A stretch of 64,000 nucleotides of DNA, taken from the NCBI GenBank assembly GCA_963576475.1, contig OY754978.1:13991718-14055717 (forward strand), written 5' to 3'. Position numbers and translations under genes: made by a program. The notes under the pieces were generated by a model. That model was not told the origin of the DNA and did not search any database. It saw only the letters and a program-made list of their open reading frames with translations. Numbering within the stretch: position 1 is the stretch's first letter; the number at the start of each line of letters is the position of its first letter. Of this stretch, positions 43,137 through 53,465 are shown one piece after another. The DNA comes from Molanna angustata. Its lineage: Eukaryota; Arthropoda; Insecta; Trichoptera; Molannidae.

Positions 43137-43256
43137 ACTTTCTCGCACCCTGCGCAAGTGGCGAGTTTATTGCCATATGGCAATTACTTCCAACTAGCCA
43201 GTGTTTCCAGCCTCGAAAAGCAAAGATTGCATGAGAAATGAATTTAAATATATTTA
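43137..43256 (-). repeat. SINE family 3, 3' part of an interrupted copy
   Basis: TCGCACCCTGCGCAAGTGGC, TGGCAATTACTTCCAACTAG and GCCTCGAAAAGCAAAGATTG match 53290-53360. The copy breaks at 43256 and its tRNA head lies at 43781-43845. Confidence 0.65.
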
Positions 43257-43780
43257 TTTCCCTCTGAAAATTAAATTCATTTTTATTTTATTTATTTTAT
43301 TTTGTTTTATTAAGAAATACAACAGCTGTTTACAAACATTTATAGGTATACAGTAAATAATTTTCTTATTTATATCGCCAATTACAGTATTTCCTAGTTA
43401 TTAGTTACATTTTATATTGTTTATTCGGTAAAAATTCTCAATAAATACGAAAAAAGAATATTTCAAGTGATAATGGAGATGGAGATGATATCTATTTCCT
43501 TATTTTTAGCAACAAATAGAGACAAATAAAAGTACATAACATACAAATATTTTATGTACATTTTTTTATCTAGGGTAAAACATTTACGCACTGTTCATTT
43601 GTCATCTTTTTTTGTAAATATCTTAAAATACGTTATTAAAAATATTTGTTAACTCGCAGATTATTTCAAATTGTGATTTCATTCGCTTATGTTTACAGTT
43701 CAATGAATTTATTGTTTATAATATATTATTTCAGTGCCATAACATTTTACTTGTTAGTTGAAATATTTTTCAGAGGGAAA
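43257..43780. mobile_element. TIR-bounded insertion in the SINE
   Basis: TTTCCCTCTGAAAA (43257-43270) and its inverse TTTTCAGAGGGAAA (43767-43780) bound the insertion, and AAATATATT occurs just outside or overlapping both ends. The interior includes a LINE A-type 3' UTR segment. It may be a MITE with a roughly 9-bp duplication; the border is ambiguous because the target is AT-rich. Confidence 0.5.
43277..43425 (-). repeat. LINE A-type 3' UTR fragment
   Basis: AAATACAACAGC, ACATTTATAGGTATACAG, ATAATTTTCT and GCCAATTACAGTATT match 6198-6285 in order and orientation. The A-rich tail of the minus-strand copy is the T-rich run at 43277-43312. Confidence 0.65.
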
Positions 43781-43845
43781 TATATTCTGTTGGGGATCAG
43801 ACCCAGGACACCCACACATAAGACTTTCATCCAATAAATCATACT
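43781..43845 (-). repeat. SINE family 3, tRNA-like head of the interrupted copy
   Basis: TTGGGGATCAGACCCAGGAC and ACCCACACATAAGAC correspond to the head at 53397-53430 (GGGGATCGAACCCAAGACG). Confidence 0.55.
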
Positions 43846-44309
43846 TGTGCATTAAGATAATGTCATCGTTAATAAGATTGAGGAATCGTTGACGTTGCTA
43901 TGATACATACCTATATTTTGATCAATATCATTCCACAGAGCAAGTTTCGAGAAAAAGGTTCCAGATATTTGAAGTGGGAAGGGAGATAGAAACTGTGGGC
44001 GTCAAAACAGAAGAAAACAGCCTTAAAACACAGCGGAAAATTCAATACATTTTTAATGGAAAAATATTATTACTGATCACGTCATATCGGGAAATATTAT
44101 GTAAATTTATTACACAATACGCAGTTTTATTACACAATATTCTGATTAATACGAAGAAAAAGGAGTAAGATTTTAGTCTTTACAGAATAAATCAATTCGT
44201 ATTTTGAAACATTACACTTCGAAGCAAGAGTAAATCGAAGTCATATTTATTTTATTTTATATTGACTCTTGGGCAGTTAAAAAGGGAATATAAATTATAT
44301 TTTATTTTT
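43846..44309. other. unassigned DNA
   Basis: No gene or repeat identified. Confidence 0.35.
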
Positions 44310-44490
44310 ATTTTATGTAAATAATTATTTAACACGCACCCAATAACAAGTTGTCACATTCTGGAGACATACGATATTAATCGTCAGACTCAAACACAAT
44401 CAAAAACTATGTCTCCACCGGGAATCGAACCCGGGACCCTTGGATCAGCAGTTAGATACCCAACCACGTAAGCCAACATTTTAACAGGCA
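44310..44490 (-). repeat. tRNA-derived SINE, family 2
   Basis: TTTAACACGCACCCAATAAC, AAGTTGTCACATTCTGGAGA, CATACGATATTAATCGTC and ACCGGGAATCGAACCCGGGA (box B on the minus strand) match the reference copy. The first part of the head is eroded (CTTACGTGGTTGGG). Confidence 0.85.
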
Positions 44491-44544
44491 CCCAATAATA
44501 ACACGCACCCAATAACAGTTGCCACGTTCTGACAATTTATGATT
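44491..44544 (-). repeat. second SINE family 2 body fragment
   Basis: AACACGCACCCAATAACAG and GCCACGTTCTGACAATTTAT repeat the 3' body of the adjacent copy. Confidence 0.6.
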
Positions 44545-44556
44545 TTAATGGTATTT
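44545..44556. repeat. target-site duplication, left
   Basis: TTAATGGTATTT, identical to 45166-45177. Confidence 0.82.
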
Positions 44557-44666
44557 TTTCAATATTTGACACTGTCACTTCATGGTAGAACTCCATAATC
44601 AATTAAAACTATGAAAAAATTATATTTAATTTTAGGTTCTACTTAAATTTTTCGCAAACGCGACTC

Positions 44667-44708
44667 CCATTCACCGGTATCGCTCTATGATGAGCATCGT
44701 CAGAATGG
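44667..44708 (-). ncRNA. hammerhead-like motif, left arm
   Basis: Inverse of 45060-45101. Stem I is CCATT/AATGG, core CTGACGA, extra T, stem II GCTC/GAGC, then GAT and ACCGGT. The core GAA has become GAT and the cleavage base is G, so activity is doubtful. Confidence 0.5.
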
Positions 44709-45059
44709 TGAACAATAATGAGCATCGTCAGAATGGTGAATAATAGAGTAAAATGTAACAGCAACGTTCCTTTGATTAACGCACAAATAGATTTTAATAC
44801 TTCTCCATTATTATTACCATTAGAATAGTTAATGTCGGGTTTTTCTGTTGGCCATTATTTAATATAATTGCTGTCCTTTTAATACAATATTTGTATATTC
44901 ATTCCTTCACTTCAATTTTATTTTTATTATACCTGCATACATATTTACCTTAATGTCTTTCGGGTATTTAATTTTTTCTTAGAATTTCCCCCTTCCATAT
45001 CTATTGTTGTTATCCTCTTTGTGAATCTATATATGGATGGTCTTCATCATTATTGTTCA

Positions 45060-45101
45060 CCATTCTGACGATGCTCATCATAGAGCGATACCGGTGAATG
45101 G
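45060..45101 (+). ncRNA. hammerhead-like motif, right arm
   Basis: Order: CCATT (45060-45064), CTGACGA, T, GCTC-ATCATA-GAGC, GAT, self-complementary ACCGGT, G, AATGG. The layout is conserved but two invariant positions are changed compared with the motif at 33481. Confidence 0.5.
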
Positions 45102-45177
45102 GAGTCGCGTTTGCGAAAAATTTAAGTAGAACGTAAAATTAAATATAATTTTTTCATAGTTTTAATTAATGGTATTT

Positions 45178-46106
45178 GCTTAGATGACACATACTTCCCA
45201 ATTATACTTATCCTCATCTTCCTGACATACTAAAATACATTTCTTACCACAACTTAAACGTGGGAACTATAATATCGCAATAAATATAAGTCATAGTTCA
45301 GTCTGCATTTTTTTACTTAGAGCCGTGCGCATATCATAAAATTTATCATTCACGTTCGCGGCATTTTGCGGGAAAACTACAAAAAAACATTCAGAAAATT
45401 ATTAATTAGTATAAACATTGTTGAACCAGTGACAAAAAGAAAAGAAGAACTCGAGAGAGAGAAGATAGAAGACGGCTGTTACAATAAGTCCACTTCCTTC
45501 AAATTTCCATCTCTCCAATCTGTTTTTCTTCTGCCGTTATCGCACAAACGGTCTTTCAGATCCAGACCGGAATCAAACCGGGAGTCAGATATCTAACTAT
45601 ATGAATCACGAATATCAGCCAACGCACTTTTATGTTCATGGAATCATTGCATTTTTATCTAAGCAAATTTCAAGTATTAATATTTGTATATAGGTAGGTA
45701 TATGTACATAGGTTGATTGCGCAATGTGTTATTATGGGTTTTGGAGGTATAGTGCATTCTCTATAATTTCTCATTTCGTGTTTTTTTGTGTTGGTAAGCT
45801 TGCTTCGTTGACAATCTGGCATATTTAACACCACAAACTTGGTAACATTTGAAATATTTCGCCATTCTGTAAATTTACTTTGCTATAATAATAAATTTTA
45901 AAACTCGTTTTACAATTTTTCGGGGTATGTAAAAAAACAACTTTTATTATTGTTACTTTGTGATGAATTATACAGATTTTTTTTATCTAACTTAGCATTA
46001 TCTATATTTTGTGTCTAAATTTTAATTTCTTACATCTGACAACACTGAAAAAGTCTTTGCAAAACAAAAACACGAAATTGTAGCGAATTTCACAATTTTA
46101 TTATTT
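45178..46106. other. mostly unassigned DNA with one SINE remnant
   Basis: GACCGGAATCAAACCGGGAG and CAGATATCTAACTA at about 45560-45600 are a decayed family 2 SINE head on the minus strand. The rest shows nothing recognisable. Confidence 0.45.
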
Positions 46107-46276
46107 TTTTTTAAATAATAAATTTGTCCTTGTTAAAAGTTCACATACATTATCATACGTTCCCTAAATTAAGCATATGCTTGTGCTATTGAGGAACGTA
46201 ATCGGTCGAGGCAGGATTCGAACTACCGACCACTAGATTGCTAACCCAGTGTGCTAACCGCTCTGCCACCACCCAT
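46107..46276 (-). repeat. tRNA-derived SINE, family 1
   Basis: On the minus strand: GGTGGCAGAGCGGTTAGCAC, TTCGAATCCTGCCTCGACCG, CAATAGCACAAGCATATGCT, TTAGGGAACGTATGATAATG and AAGGACAAATTTATT before an A tail. Nearly complete. Confidence 0.85.
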
Positions 46277-47495
46277 ATAAAATTTATTTCTATAACCTCA
46301 TTGCAATGCGTCACCATGAAGGAAAATAACAGTTATCGTCAAACCGTAGCTCGCGAGCCACATATTATGACTCTTTGGACAGTTTTATCGTTCATATTCG
46401 GGTTTAAATATGTATTTATGCGAGAATTCATTTTCAAGCATGAGCCTTGTCAGGAGTATTTTGAAAAGATTCATGTATCTAGATATATACTTTATAGTTT
46501 AAGTTAAAACTATAAGAAAAATTTCAACCTTCGAACTCTTGATATTTGGCTTTTTTGACTAATTTTGACCAAGTTTGTCGACCACTGGAATAGAAGAACC
46601 TTTTAATATGGTATATTTGAAAAATATTTTCTACATTTGAAATTCAATTTCTATATTTAAAATTAAGCTTCTATATTTGAAATTTATTTACATCAACGAA
46701 TTTCATTATAAGTGTATTATTTGCTGTCGATAAAAACAGTATTGTAAATTTTACGCTTTGAATCCTTACCTACAAAAATACAAATAAAATATATTTGCTA
46801 AACAACCCTTAATTGATATTCCATTTGCATTTTTCATTTCGTTTTCCATTGATGTGATAAGTTGATTTTTATCGAATTATTTAAAAAAGTTAGTTTTTAT
46901 GTTACAGCATTAAGTTTCTTCGATTTGAATATTTTCATGAATTTAATCGAAGGACGCAAATGTAAAAAAATAAGTATATCGGAGTTTTATTTATTTTATT
47001 TGCAGAATTACGCGCCGTTTGCCTTAAAAAAAATCTTTTCAAACAAGACAAATTTATTTTATATTTTCTGAGTACCTACTTGTTTTGAAATCTGCGAAAT
47101 TATTTTACTGTATGATAAAATAATGTGAATAAATTTGGTACAAAATTGAACTTAGTGGCACAGTGATTATTATAATCTGATTTTTTGGAATTCTAAGTTC
47201 AATGACTTTCCTCTTCCTCATTAAGCTCATGACTAGGATGGCGGCTTCACTCGACGACTAGTTTGTATCTCTGTGCAAAGACGGTCTTGAGCAGACCTAA
47301 AGACTATAGCCCAAAGTTCGATCGACTTTACATTGATATAATGAAAAATGCTTCATTTAGTTTTCAATGAGGATGAATAATGTTAGTACCTATATTCAAA
47401 AAAGCATGAAAAAGCATTCAAGGATTTTAATCATTGTTAAAAACAAGTGAACAGGCCAATATTTGTCTTCTCGAACTAAATAAATATTGTCGGCT
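46277..47495. other. unassigned DNA
   Basis: No gene found. CTATATTTGAAATT is repeated loosely near 46630-46685. Confidence 0.35.
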
Positions 47496-47545
47496 TTTTT
47501 GACTCAGTTGGTTGGACAATTGTACGGTTCCCGGTGGAGACATGA
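47496..47545 (+). repeat. SINE family 2, head remnant
   Basis: GACTCAGTTGGTTGGA and GGTTCCCGGTGGAGACA are box A and box B remnants with the anticodon part deleted. Confidence 0.5.
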
Positions 47546-47729
47546 CATTTTATATATACACACGCTCTATGACAGCAAAACGCTCTACTTAAATGGAAAA
47601 TTTTAACGAATTCTTACAATATCACCAAGAAAGAGCATACACGACTGACACGACAGAAAACATTAAAAAATCATACAGACATCAAGCAGACATATTTTCT
47701 CTTTTACTCCAGTGCAATCACATTAATAC

Positions 47730-48440
47730 CTAGGCATTATTATTGAAAGCAGTATGAAATGGAAATTACATATAACTACTACTATTGAACGCCTTCAAAA
47801 GCTAATTTTTATTTTTCTGAGACTAAGAAATATACTTCAAACAAACTTGCTTAAAACAATATATTTTTCATTATTTCAATCCATCTTACAATATGGCATT
47901 ATATGTTGGGGGGGAGCTTTTAAAACCACTTTAGAGCCTTTAGAAGTTTTTCAAAGAATCATTATTAAAATTATATTAAAAAAGGGATTTGATTATCCAA
48001 CTATTAATTTATTTCAAGAATTTAAAGTTTCAACTGTTAAAAATATCTACAAAAAAATCTCATTGTTCCAAATTCATAAAGATATTCTTACAAATTCAAA
48101 CAAATTGTCATTTTCTTTAAGCAGCAGAATAAATTCACAAGGATGTATTACCATTCCTCTTTTACGTACAACTGCCTCACAACATTTCTATAAGTATAAA
48201 GGTACTAAGTGGTTTAATGAACTCCCTTTGAGTCTTAGACACGAAAAAAAATTGTAATATATTTAAAAATTAAATTAAAAATTTGTACTGATTTATTTAT
48301 TTATTTTTTGTTATTTCATTCTTGTTTTGTGTAGCTTCACATTTTTTAGTAGATGTGAAATGTTTTGGTAAATGTAACAATATTAAATAGATACTCCCCT
48401 CTTTTAACACGAGATTTTATCTCAATTAAAGAGGATTATT
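47730..48440 (+). pseudogene. LINE G (CR1-like), C-terminal fragment
   Basis: A LGIIIESSMKWKLHI stretch (from about 47733) leads into the frame 47754-48257: SILQYGIICWGGAFKTTLEP, QRIIIKIILKKG, LFQEFKVSTVKNIY and KGTKWFNELPLSLR. It parallels LINE D (ISAWGGAARTLLDP, LFKQFKVLDVRQLY, RGTKWLLD). A 3' UTR runs to about 48440. It is 5'-truncated just after the RT. Confidence 0.82.
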
Positions 48441-48885
48441 ATGAATTATGTATATGATTATGAATTATATGATTATCTTTCACACCAAATAACGACTGTG
48501 AAAGAGACGGATTTATGCTAATTTACATATGTATGTGTGGAAAAGCTAATACAACAGAATCCCTCTGCAAATCTACAAGCGAACATTACTTGACTCCCAC
48601 TCTCTTCTCGTTTATTCAAAACAAAAATAAATAGCGAAATACCCATACAAATATATTAGTATTGAATGAATATGCAACATGAAATGATAAATCTGGTCGT
48701 TCCTTCACAGGTCTAGTGTAATTATTACAAGTTTTCATCATACAAGATAGTATTTTGACTACGACAGTACGTCCGAACATCTTTCATACATCTAAAGTGC
48801 GGTAAGAATTAAGTGATGTAGGTATGCGCCTTACTTTTTTTTACTGAATTTAAACACCAGTAACGTATCTATTATTTTTATATAT
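48441..48885. other. unassigned DNA
   Basis: Nothing identified. Confidence 0.3.
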
Positions 48886-48975
48886 CATTGGTGGAGACAC
48901 AGTTTTAATTGATTTCAGTGAGGATCTGTCTGACGATAAGGTTCCAGAATGTGACAACTTGAGAATCAATATAAA
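48886..48975 (+). repeat. SINE family 2 body fragment
   Basis: TTGGTGGAGACACAGTTTTA, AGGATCTGTCTGACGATAAG and TTCCAGAATGTGACAACTTG are the middle of the family 2 body. Confidence 0.6.
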
Positions 48976-49140
48976 ACAATAATTAAGAATTAACAAAAAA
49001 AAATGTTATTTGTACAATAATTATTGTGAAAGGTGTCTCAATAAGAGTGCACTATTTAATTTCAAAATAAAATAACGTAATCATTGAGTAAGTTGTGATA
49101 TTTTTCTTGCATTGTAAAGAAGACATTTTCCCATTAACTA

Positions 49141-49820
49141 CATACATACATACCATCACGCCATGTCCCTCACGGGGTAGGCAGAGAGAACCGAACGCCA
49201 CATTTTTCTATCTTGACACACATTCATCGCCTCATCAACATTCATACATCGTCTTATACACGTTCGTCTGTTGTTCACGCTTCTTACATTTCCATCTTTC
49301 AGAATATCGTGAACATGGTCGTGCCATCCTTTTCTTGGGCGCCCCCGACCTCTTATTCCATTCCTATCAGCTTTGTATATTTTCTTCGTCAGGCGTTCTT
49401 CATTCATTCTCTCCAAGTGGCCAAACCATCTCAATGTGTTAACTTTCATTATGTTAATTACATCTTTCTTCATCTTACATTCTTTCCTTGTATCTTCATT
49501 TCGGACTCTGTCAAACATCGTTCTGTTACAAATTATTTTAAGCGATCTCATTTCAACTGCATTTATTCTGCTTTCGTGCGACTTCTGCCATGTCCAGGTC
49601 TCACTTGCATACGTCAGGGTTGGCACTACGATTGCGTTATGAATGGCAACTTTAGCATCTTTTGATATGTTGCGATCATTCATAACTGGTCTAAGTGCTC
49701 CATTCACTCTGTTTCCTACCATAACTCTTCTTTCAATATCCTTATCAGGCCGTCCATTCCGTTGTGACATACTACCCAGATAGACATACTCGTCGACTTG
49801 TTCAAACCATTCACTCTCTA
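49141..49820 (-). pseudogene. RTE-like LINE (family R), best copy, 680 bp
   Basis: CCATTAACTA (49131-49140 and 49821-49830) is a perfect 10-bp duplication around it. The minus strand stays open from YVYLGSMSQRNGRPDKDIER, IVVPTLTYASETWTWQ, INAVEMRSLKIICNRTMFDR and LRWFGHLERMNEERLTKKIY to GRPRKGWHDHVHDILKDG and WRSVLSAYPVRDMA. It ends in the (TATG)n tail at 49141-49153. Only the C-terminal part of ORF2 was copied, so it cannot act alone. The open frame and clean duplication indicate a recent insertion. Confidence 0.92.
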
Positions 49821-49830
49821 CCATTAACTA

Positions 49831-50430
49831 TGGAATAAAATATCCAGCAAATGGCCCCCGCTGCTGTGATGATAGGCATTTACTCTTTTCATGAAATTTT
49901 CGATGAGTTTTTGACAAAGATGAGGCTGGATCTCGGCCTTGACCTCAGGAATTGTGTCTTGTTTATCTGCATAAACACAGGATCAAACAAAACCCCAAAG
50001 AAAGATATCACAAGGCGTTAAATCGCATGATCTTTGGGGCTAGTTGACATCAGAATTTCGTGAGATGATTTTGTCTGGAAATCGTTGCTGCAATAAATCG
50101 ATTATTACATGCGCGGTGTGGTAGGTGGCGCCGTCCTCCTGAAACCACTTGTCGACCAGGTTCATGCCGTCCAGTTGAGACCACAAGAATACCGTTATAA
50201 TTTTCCTGTAACGAATGCCGTTCACAGTCACTGCGATTCCGGCCTCTTTTTCAAAAATGTGAGGCCCATTCACGCCGCCTGACAAAAATACGTACCAAAC
50301 AGTTACTTGTTGTGGATGCATTTGTTTCTCCTGGATCGCGTGAGGATGATCTGAGTCCCAAATTTGGCAGTTATGTTTATGTATTCACCAAGCCATTCAG
50401 ATGGAAATGCTCTTCATCAATTAAGATTTT
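49831..50430 (-). pseudogene. mariner-type DDE transposase pseudogene
   Basis: On the minus strand, IDEEHFHLNGLV (first catalytic Asp, about 50416) is followed after a frame change by HNCQIWDSDHPHAIQEKQMH and MHPQQVTVWYVFLSGGVNG. Then come VNGIRYRKIITVFLWSQLDG and WFQEDGATYHTA (second Asp, 50133-50135), a stop, and PQRSCDLTPCDIFLWG (third Asp, 50022-50024; 36 positions after the second). The end reads VNAYHHSSGGHLLDILFHS. The N-terminal DNA-binding region is missing. Several stops make it inactive. Confidence 0.85.
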
Positions 50431-50620
50431 TTTTTTTCGAAAAATCGCTCTATTTTCGTAATGGATTTTTTTTTATTTTAACGCGTTTTTCTTTTGTGTA
50501 GTGCTCCATTTTTAAAAATCGGAACAATCATAGATGACAGGTATCAAATTTCAGAGTTGCCACTTGCACGAAAAAAATGACACAAAATATAAATAGTGCA
50601 CTCTTATTGAGACACCCTTT

Positions 50621-51254
50621 TTTTTTGCAGTGAGGCACTGGCTTAGAATAGTGCTTCCATTCTTTTCGATTATCATCGTTTTCGGGTTTCCCGTAACAGC
50701 TGCCTAATAAGTAAAACAGGTCTTGAATCTAAGACATTTAATACAGGAAGAGAAGCATCATCTTCTCCAATTGATTCTTCTAGGAGAGATAGATGGACGA
50801 AAATAAGTTTGCCATAAGCATATACCCTGACTGCATTACATAAGGGATAAGATAAGTGAATGATATGTACAGGACAGGAAAGTTCACCACAGCGATCACC
50901 ATCGTCGCTGTGACCTGAAACCGCACGAGGAGATCGAAAGAAAATCGAATAATTTGATAGATACATTAGAAAATATCTCCATATTTGAGAGTGAAATTGG
51001 TACAAGTGTGATGTTGATTAATATCCAACGGTGGAAAGATGTATAATGTAACAGAATAATATGTGACATAATAATAGAACGCTCGTGTCCCATCATATTA
51101 GCTCAATTGGAAGGATGGATTATGTGTCATATGTGAGATTGTTGAGATCCACCGCAGCATTTCACACTAATAACGTTCAGTTAAACAATTGCCATACACT
51201 ATTCAATATAGTATGAAACATACTTGACACGATAAATGTACATGATAATTTATG
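50621..51254. other. unassigned DNA
   Basis: The minus-strand frame 50673-51005 has no domain I recognise. No repeat borders are visible. Confidence 0.35.
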
Positions 51255-51390
51255 AAAAAAATAACATCTTAATCAAGATGGAAGGGGAATTTATAATTTT
51301 AAAGTAAAAGCGGGAAATCAGGCTCCTACAGGGTTAACGACTCTTAATCGACATGTGCAACGTAAACCAGCCTAGGATAGGTCGTAAGCC
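51255..51390. repeat. repeat X, outer piece of a LINE-split copy
   Basis: AAATCAGGCTCCTACAGGG on the plus strand and, inverted, AACCAGCCTAGGATAGGTCG, ending TAAGCC (51385-51390). The copy continues at 51997. Confidence 0.55.
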
Positions 51391-51996
51391 CTCTGCACAA
51401 CATCATAAATTAATGACTTTAGAAAATCGAAGATCATTAACTGATATGTTATATATACATAAATTGATAAACAGTAAAACAGACTCTGTCGACTTACTTA
51501 ATTTGATATCATTTAACTGCACATTACGTCACACCAGATATCCACTACCATTTAAGTTACCAATATGTAAAACAAATTATTTACAGAATACATTTATTCA
51601 CAGAACTTGTAACAATTTCAATGTGTTCTTTAAGAATATAGACCTCATACTTTAATATGAGGTCTATATTCTTAATATTTTTATTGGTCAGTGTAAATAA
51701 AATTAAAAGTGCAAATATAGACCTCTGTAATACGTCAATTTTTAGATTCAAATCATCAGTAACAAAGTCCCTGAAAGCCTCTGTGGCTTCTGGTGAGTAA
51801 TGTTTTTGCAAACTCTCCTCTTTCTCTTTCCGTCCAATTCCTAATATCCTTTCCATTCTTTCCCCTATATTAAAACAGATATTACAATTAACACAATATT
51901 GATTATTTCTGTACAATTAATTGGTCCACTAATGGAGTGTTATATTATTAATGTATAATTTGTTATAAGACTGTATGTTTACAAAATAAAATAAAA
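51391..51996 (+). pseudogene. LINE H (CR1/Jockey-like), C-terminal tail and 3' UTR
   Basis: HHKLMTLENRRSLTDMLYIH, KLINSKTDSVDLLNLISFNC and ICKTNYLQNTFIHRTCNNFN match the ends of LINE A and LINE B ORF2. The frame stops at 51653-51655. TAAGCC (51385-51390, 51997-52002) flanks the copy, which ends in an (AAAAT)n tail at 51983-51996. A perfect 19-bp-stem hairpin (51631-51674) spans the stop codon. Confidence 0.8.
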
Positions 51997-52085
51997 TAAG
52001 CCATGTAGCTGCCTGATTTCTCGGTTCTCCTGTTAGGATATAATATGTTAGATGTCTCCTGTTATAATATCTGTTAGAAATAATA
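51997..52085 (-). repeat. repeat X, middle piece
   Basis: TAAGCCATGTAGCTGCC, TGATTTCTCGGTTCTCCTG continue the X copy after LINE H. Confidence 0.55.
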
Positions 52086-52089
52086 CAAA

Positions 52090-52704
52090 CGAAATCTTTA
52101 AACCATGTAATATTTACCAGTTGACAAAAAAGTTGATGTTTTACTTACCATGGAGAACTTTACATGGATGAATTTAAATTTAAGATAACTCACAATAATA
52201 TACAACTCGACAAAAAACGAACGACTTACTGATAACACCAAAAACAAATAACTTTCACGGTGACAGAACTAAGGCAAAAATAATACCGAAACTATTCAAT
52301 AAACTACCTAAACATATACTAGGTACTGTGATGAAAGACAAGAAAAAGATAAAAATTTCTTTAAAACAATTTTACACTAAGCATACCTAATTTTTATTGC
52401 TTTCGATATTTTCATTTTTGTTATGATTCACCTTGTTTTATTTTGAATTGATTAAATTGATTTAATATATTTTTTTTTCTTTTCGCTTTCATATTTTAAT
52501 TGGTCTGCTTGTGCTTTATTTCCACTGTAATATGTTTTAATTTTGATGTTTTGTATACGTGTAGATTTATATTGATGGTTGAATAACTATTTATTTGCAG
52601 TGTACGAGAGGAGCTTGCACTGACAAACTGTTAATACAGTTTAGTGTAAAAAAATATAAACAGATGTAAATTTTATGAACAAATAAATAATTTAAAAAAA
52701 AATC
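52090..52704 (+). pseudogene. LINE I-frag, short C-terminus and 3' UTR
   Basis: FHGDRTKAKIIPKLFNKLPK followed by HILGTVMKDKKKIKISLKQF and YTKHT with a stop at about 52390 is the last exon-like block of CR1-like ORF2 (compare NKLPSDLKGLTQFKARGTKW in LINE D). A 300-bp 3' UTR ends AATAAATAATTTAAAAAAAA at 52685-52704. Repeat X resumes right after it. Confidence 0.6.
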
Positions 52705-52765
52705 CCGCTTCCCCTTTATTGAGATATTAAAATTTCATTGACTCCTATATTCGTATACTAATATG
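52705..52765 (-). repeat. repeat X, end piece
   Basis: CCCGCTTCCCCTTTATTGAG and ATATTAAAATTTCATTGACT are the inverted terminal region of the family. Confidence 0.55.
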
Positions 52766-53284
52766 ATAATAACTTTGCTCTCTGTTTCGAGAATACTAAA
52801 TGATCAGCAAGGTCAATCCAACAAATTGGACCCGATACTAATTAATGATATATTAATGCCCGAAGCAAGAACTCGGACCACTTTTTAACTAAACTGCGCG
52901 CACGGTAGAGTGTTATATTTGGTAAAAGTAAAGTTTATACATAGGAGGATTGAAAAAATCTTAAATTTATACATTATATTTGTTACAAATACATACCATA
53001 CCTACACTTAATTAAAAAAAAATACTTCACGTTAAACCATAGATTTGTTTACTTTCATTATGTCAATGTCAGACGTTATGTCAAACGCATTTGTTTTAAA
53101 TATAAAAATATAAAATCCACTATGAAACAATATAAATGGTACTTGAAAAAATTACATCTTGCAATATGTAAAAAGATAATTTTGTACACCTTGATGAATA
53201 CAACATAATTTCATAGATAAAAAAACCAAATAACTACTGAATTATGGTAGAATTTTGACCTCTGCGTGATTGCTGGTAATAAAA
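52766..53284. other. unassigned DNA
   Basis: Nothing recognisable. Confidence 0.35.
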
Positions 53285-53465
53285 ATAATACACATTCTCT
53301 TGCATCCTGCGCAAATGGCAATTTCTTCCAACTAATCAGTACAGCCCAGTGAAGCAATATTTGTGTGATAAATTAATTTAAATAAATTTTTCCCCCTCTG
53401 GGGATCGAACCCAAGACGCCCGCATAGATATCAAAAGACTAAACAACTGTGCCACGGCGGTCGTC
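53285..53465 (-). repeat. tRNA-derived SINE, family 3, near full length
   Basis: On the minus strand: CGACCGCCGTGGCACAGTTG (box A region), TTGGGTTCGATCCCCAGAGG (box B), GATAAATT-type body, GCTTCACTGGGCTGTACTGA, TTAGTTGGAAGAAATTGCCA and TTGCGCAGGATGCAAGAGAA. The tail resembles a LINE 3' end, the usual way SINEs borrow a LINE's reverse transcriptase. Confidence 0.8.

Larger units (their letters stand above)
44557..45165. mobile_element. PLE-related hairpin insertion (609 bp)
   Basis: A 47-bp left tail (44557-44603) is followed by an arm at 44604-44718 whose inverse is 45051-45165; one mismatch was seen. The roughly 330-bp centre is unique. Both arms contain TTCGCAAACGCGACTCCCAT and a hammerhead-like motif. 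The tail, on the minus strand, contains ATGGAGTTCTACCATGAAGT, encoding M-E-F-Y-H-E-V. The design is the same as at 32771-33580 and 57880-61142, with a perfect 12-bp duplication. Confidence 0.75.
49029..50620 (-). mobile_element. mariner-type transposon, internally deleted, hosting a LINE
   Basis: Terminal inverted repeats AAAGGTGTCTCAATAAGAGT plus GCACTATTTA (49029-49058) and the inverse at 50591-50620 bound the element. It contains a transposase pseudogene on the minus strand and, between 49141 and 49820, an inserted family R LINE. A flanking TA duplication is not evident, so the very ends may have eroded. Confidence 0.8.

Noticed and set aside
50673..51005. 110-codon minus-strand frame
   Set aside because: Considered as a LINE or host exon, but no motif matches and no splice or repeat context supports it.
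51631..51674. Hairpin as a bacterial-type terminator
   Set aside because: The sequence is from a eukaryote, there is no U run after the stem in the transcribed direction, and the hairpin lies in a LINE.
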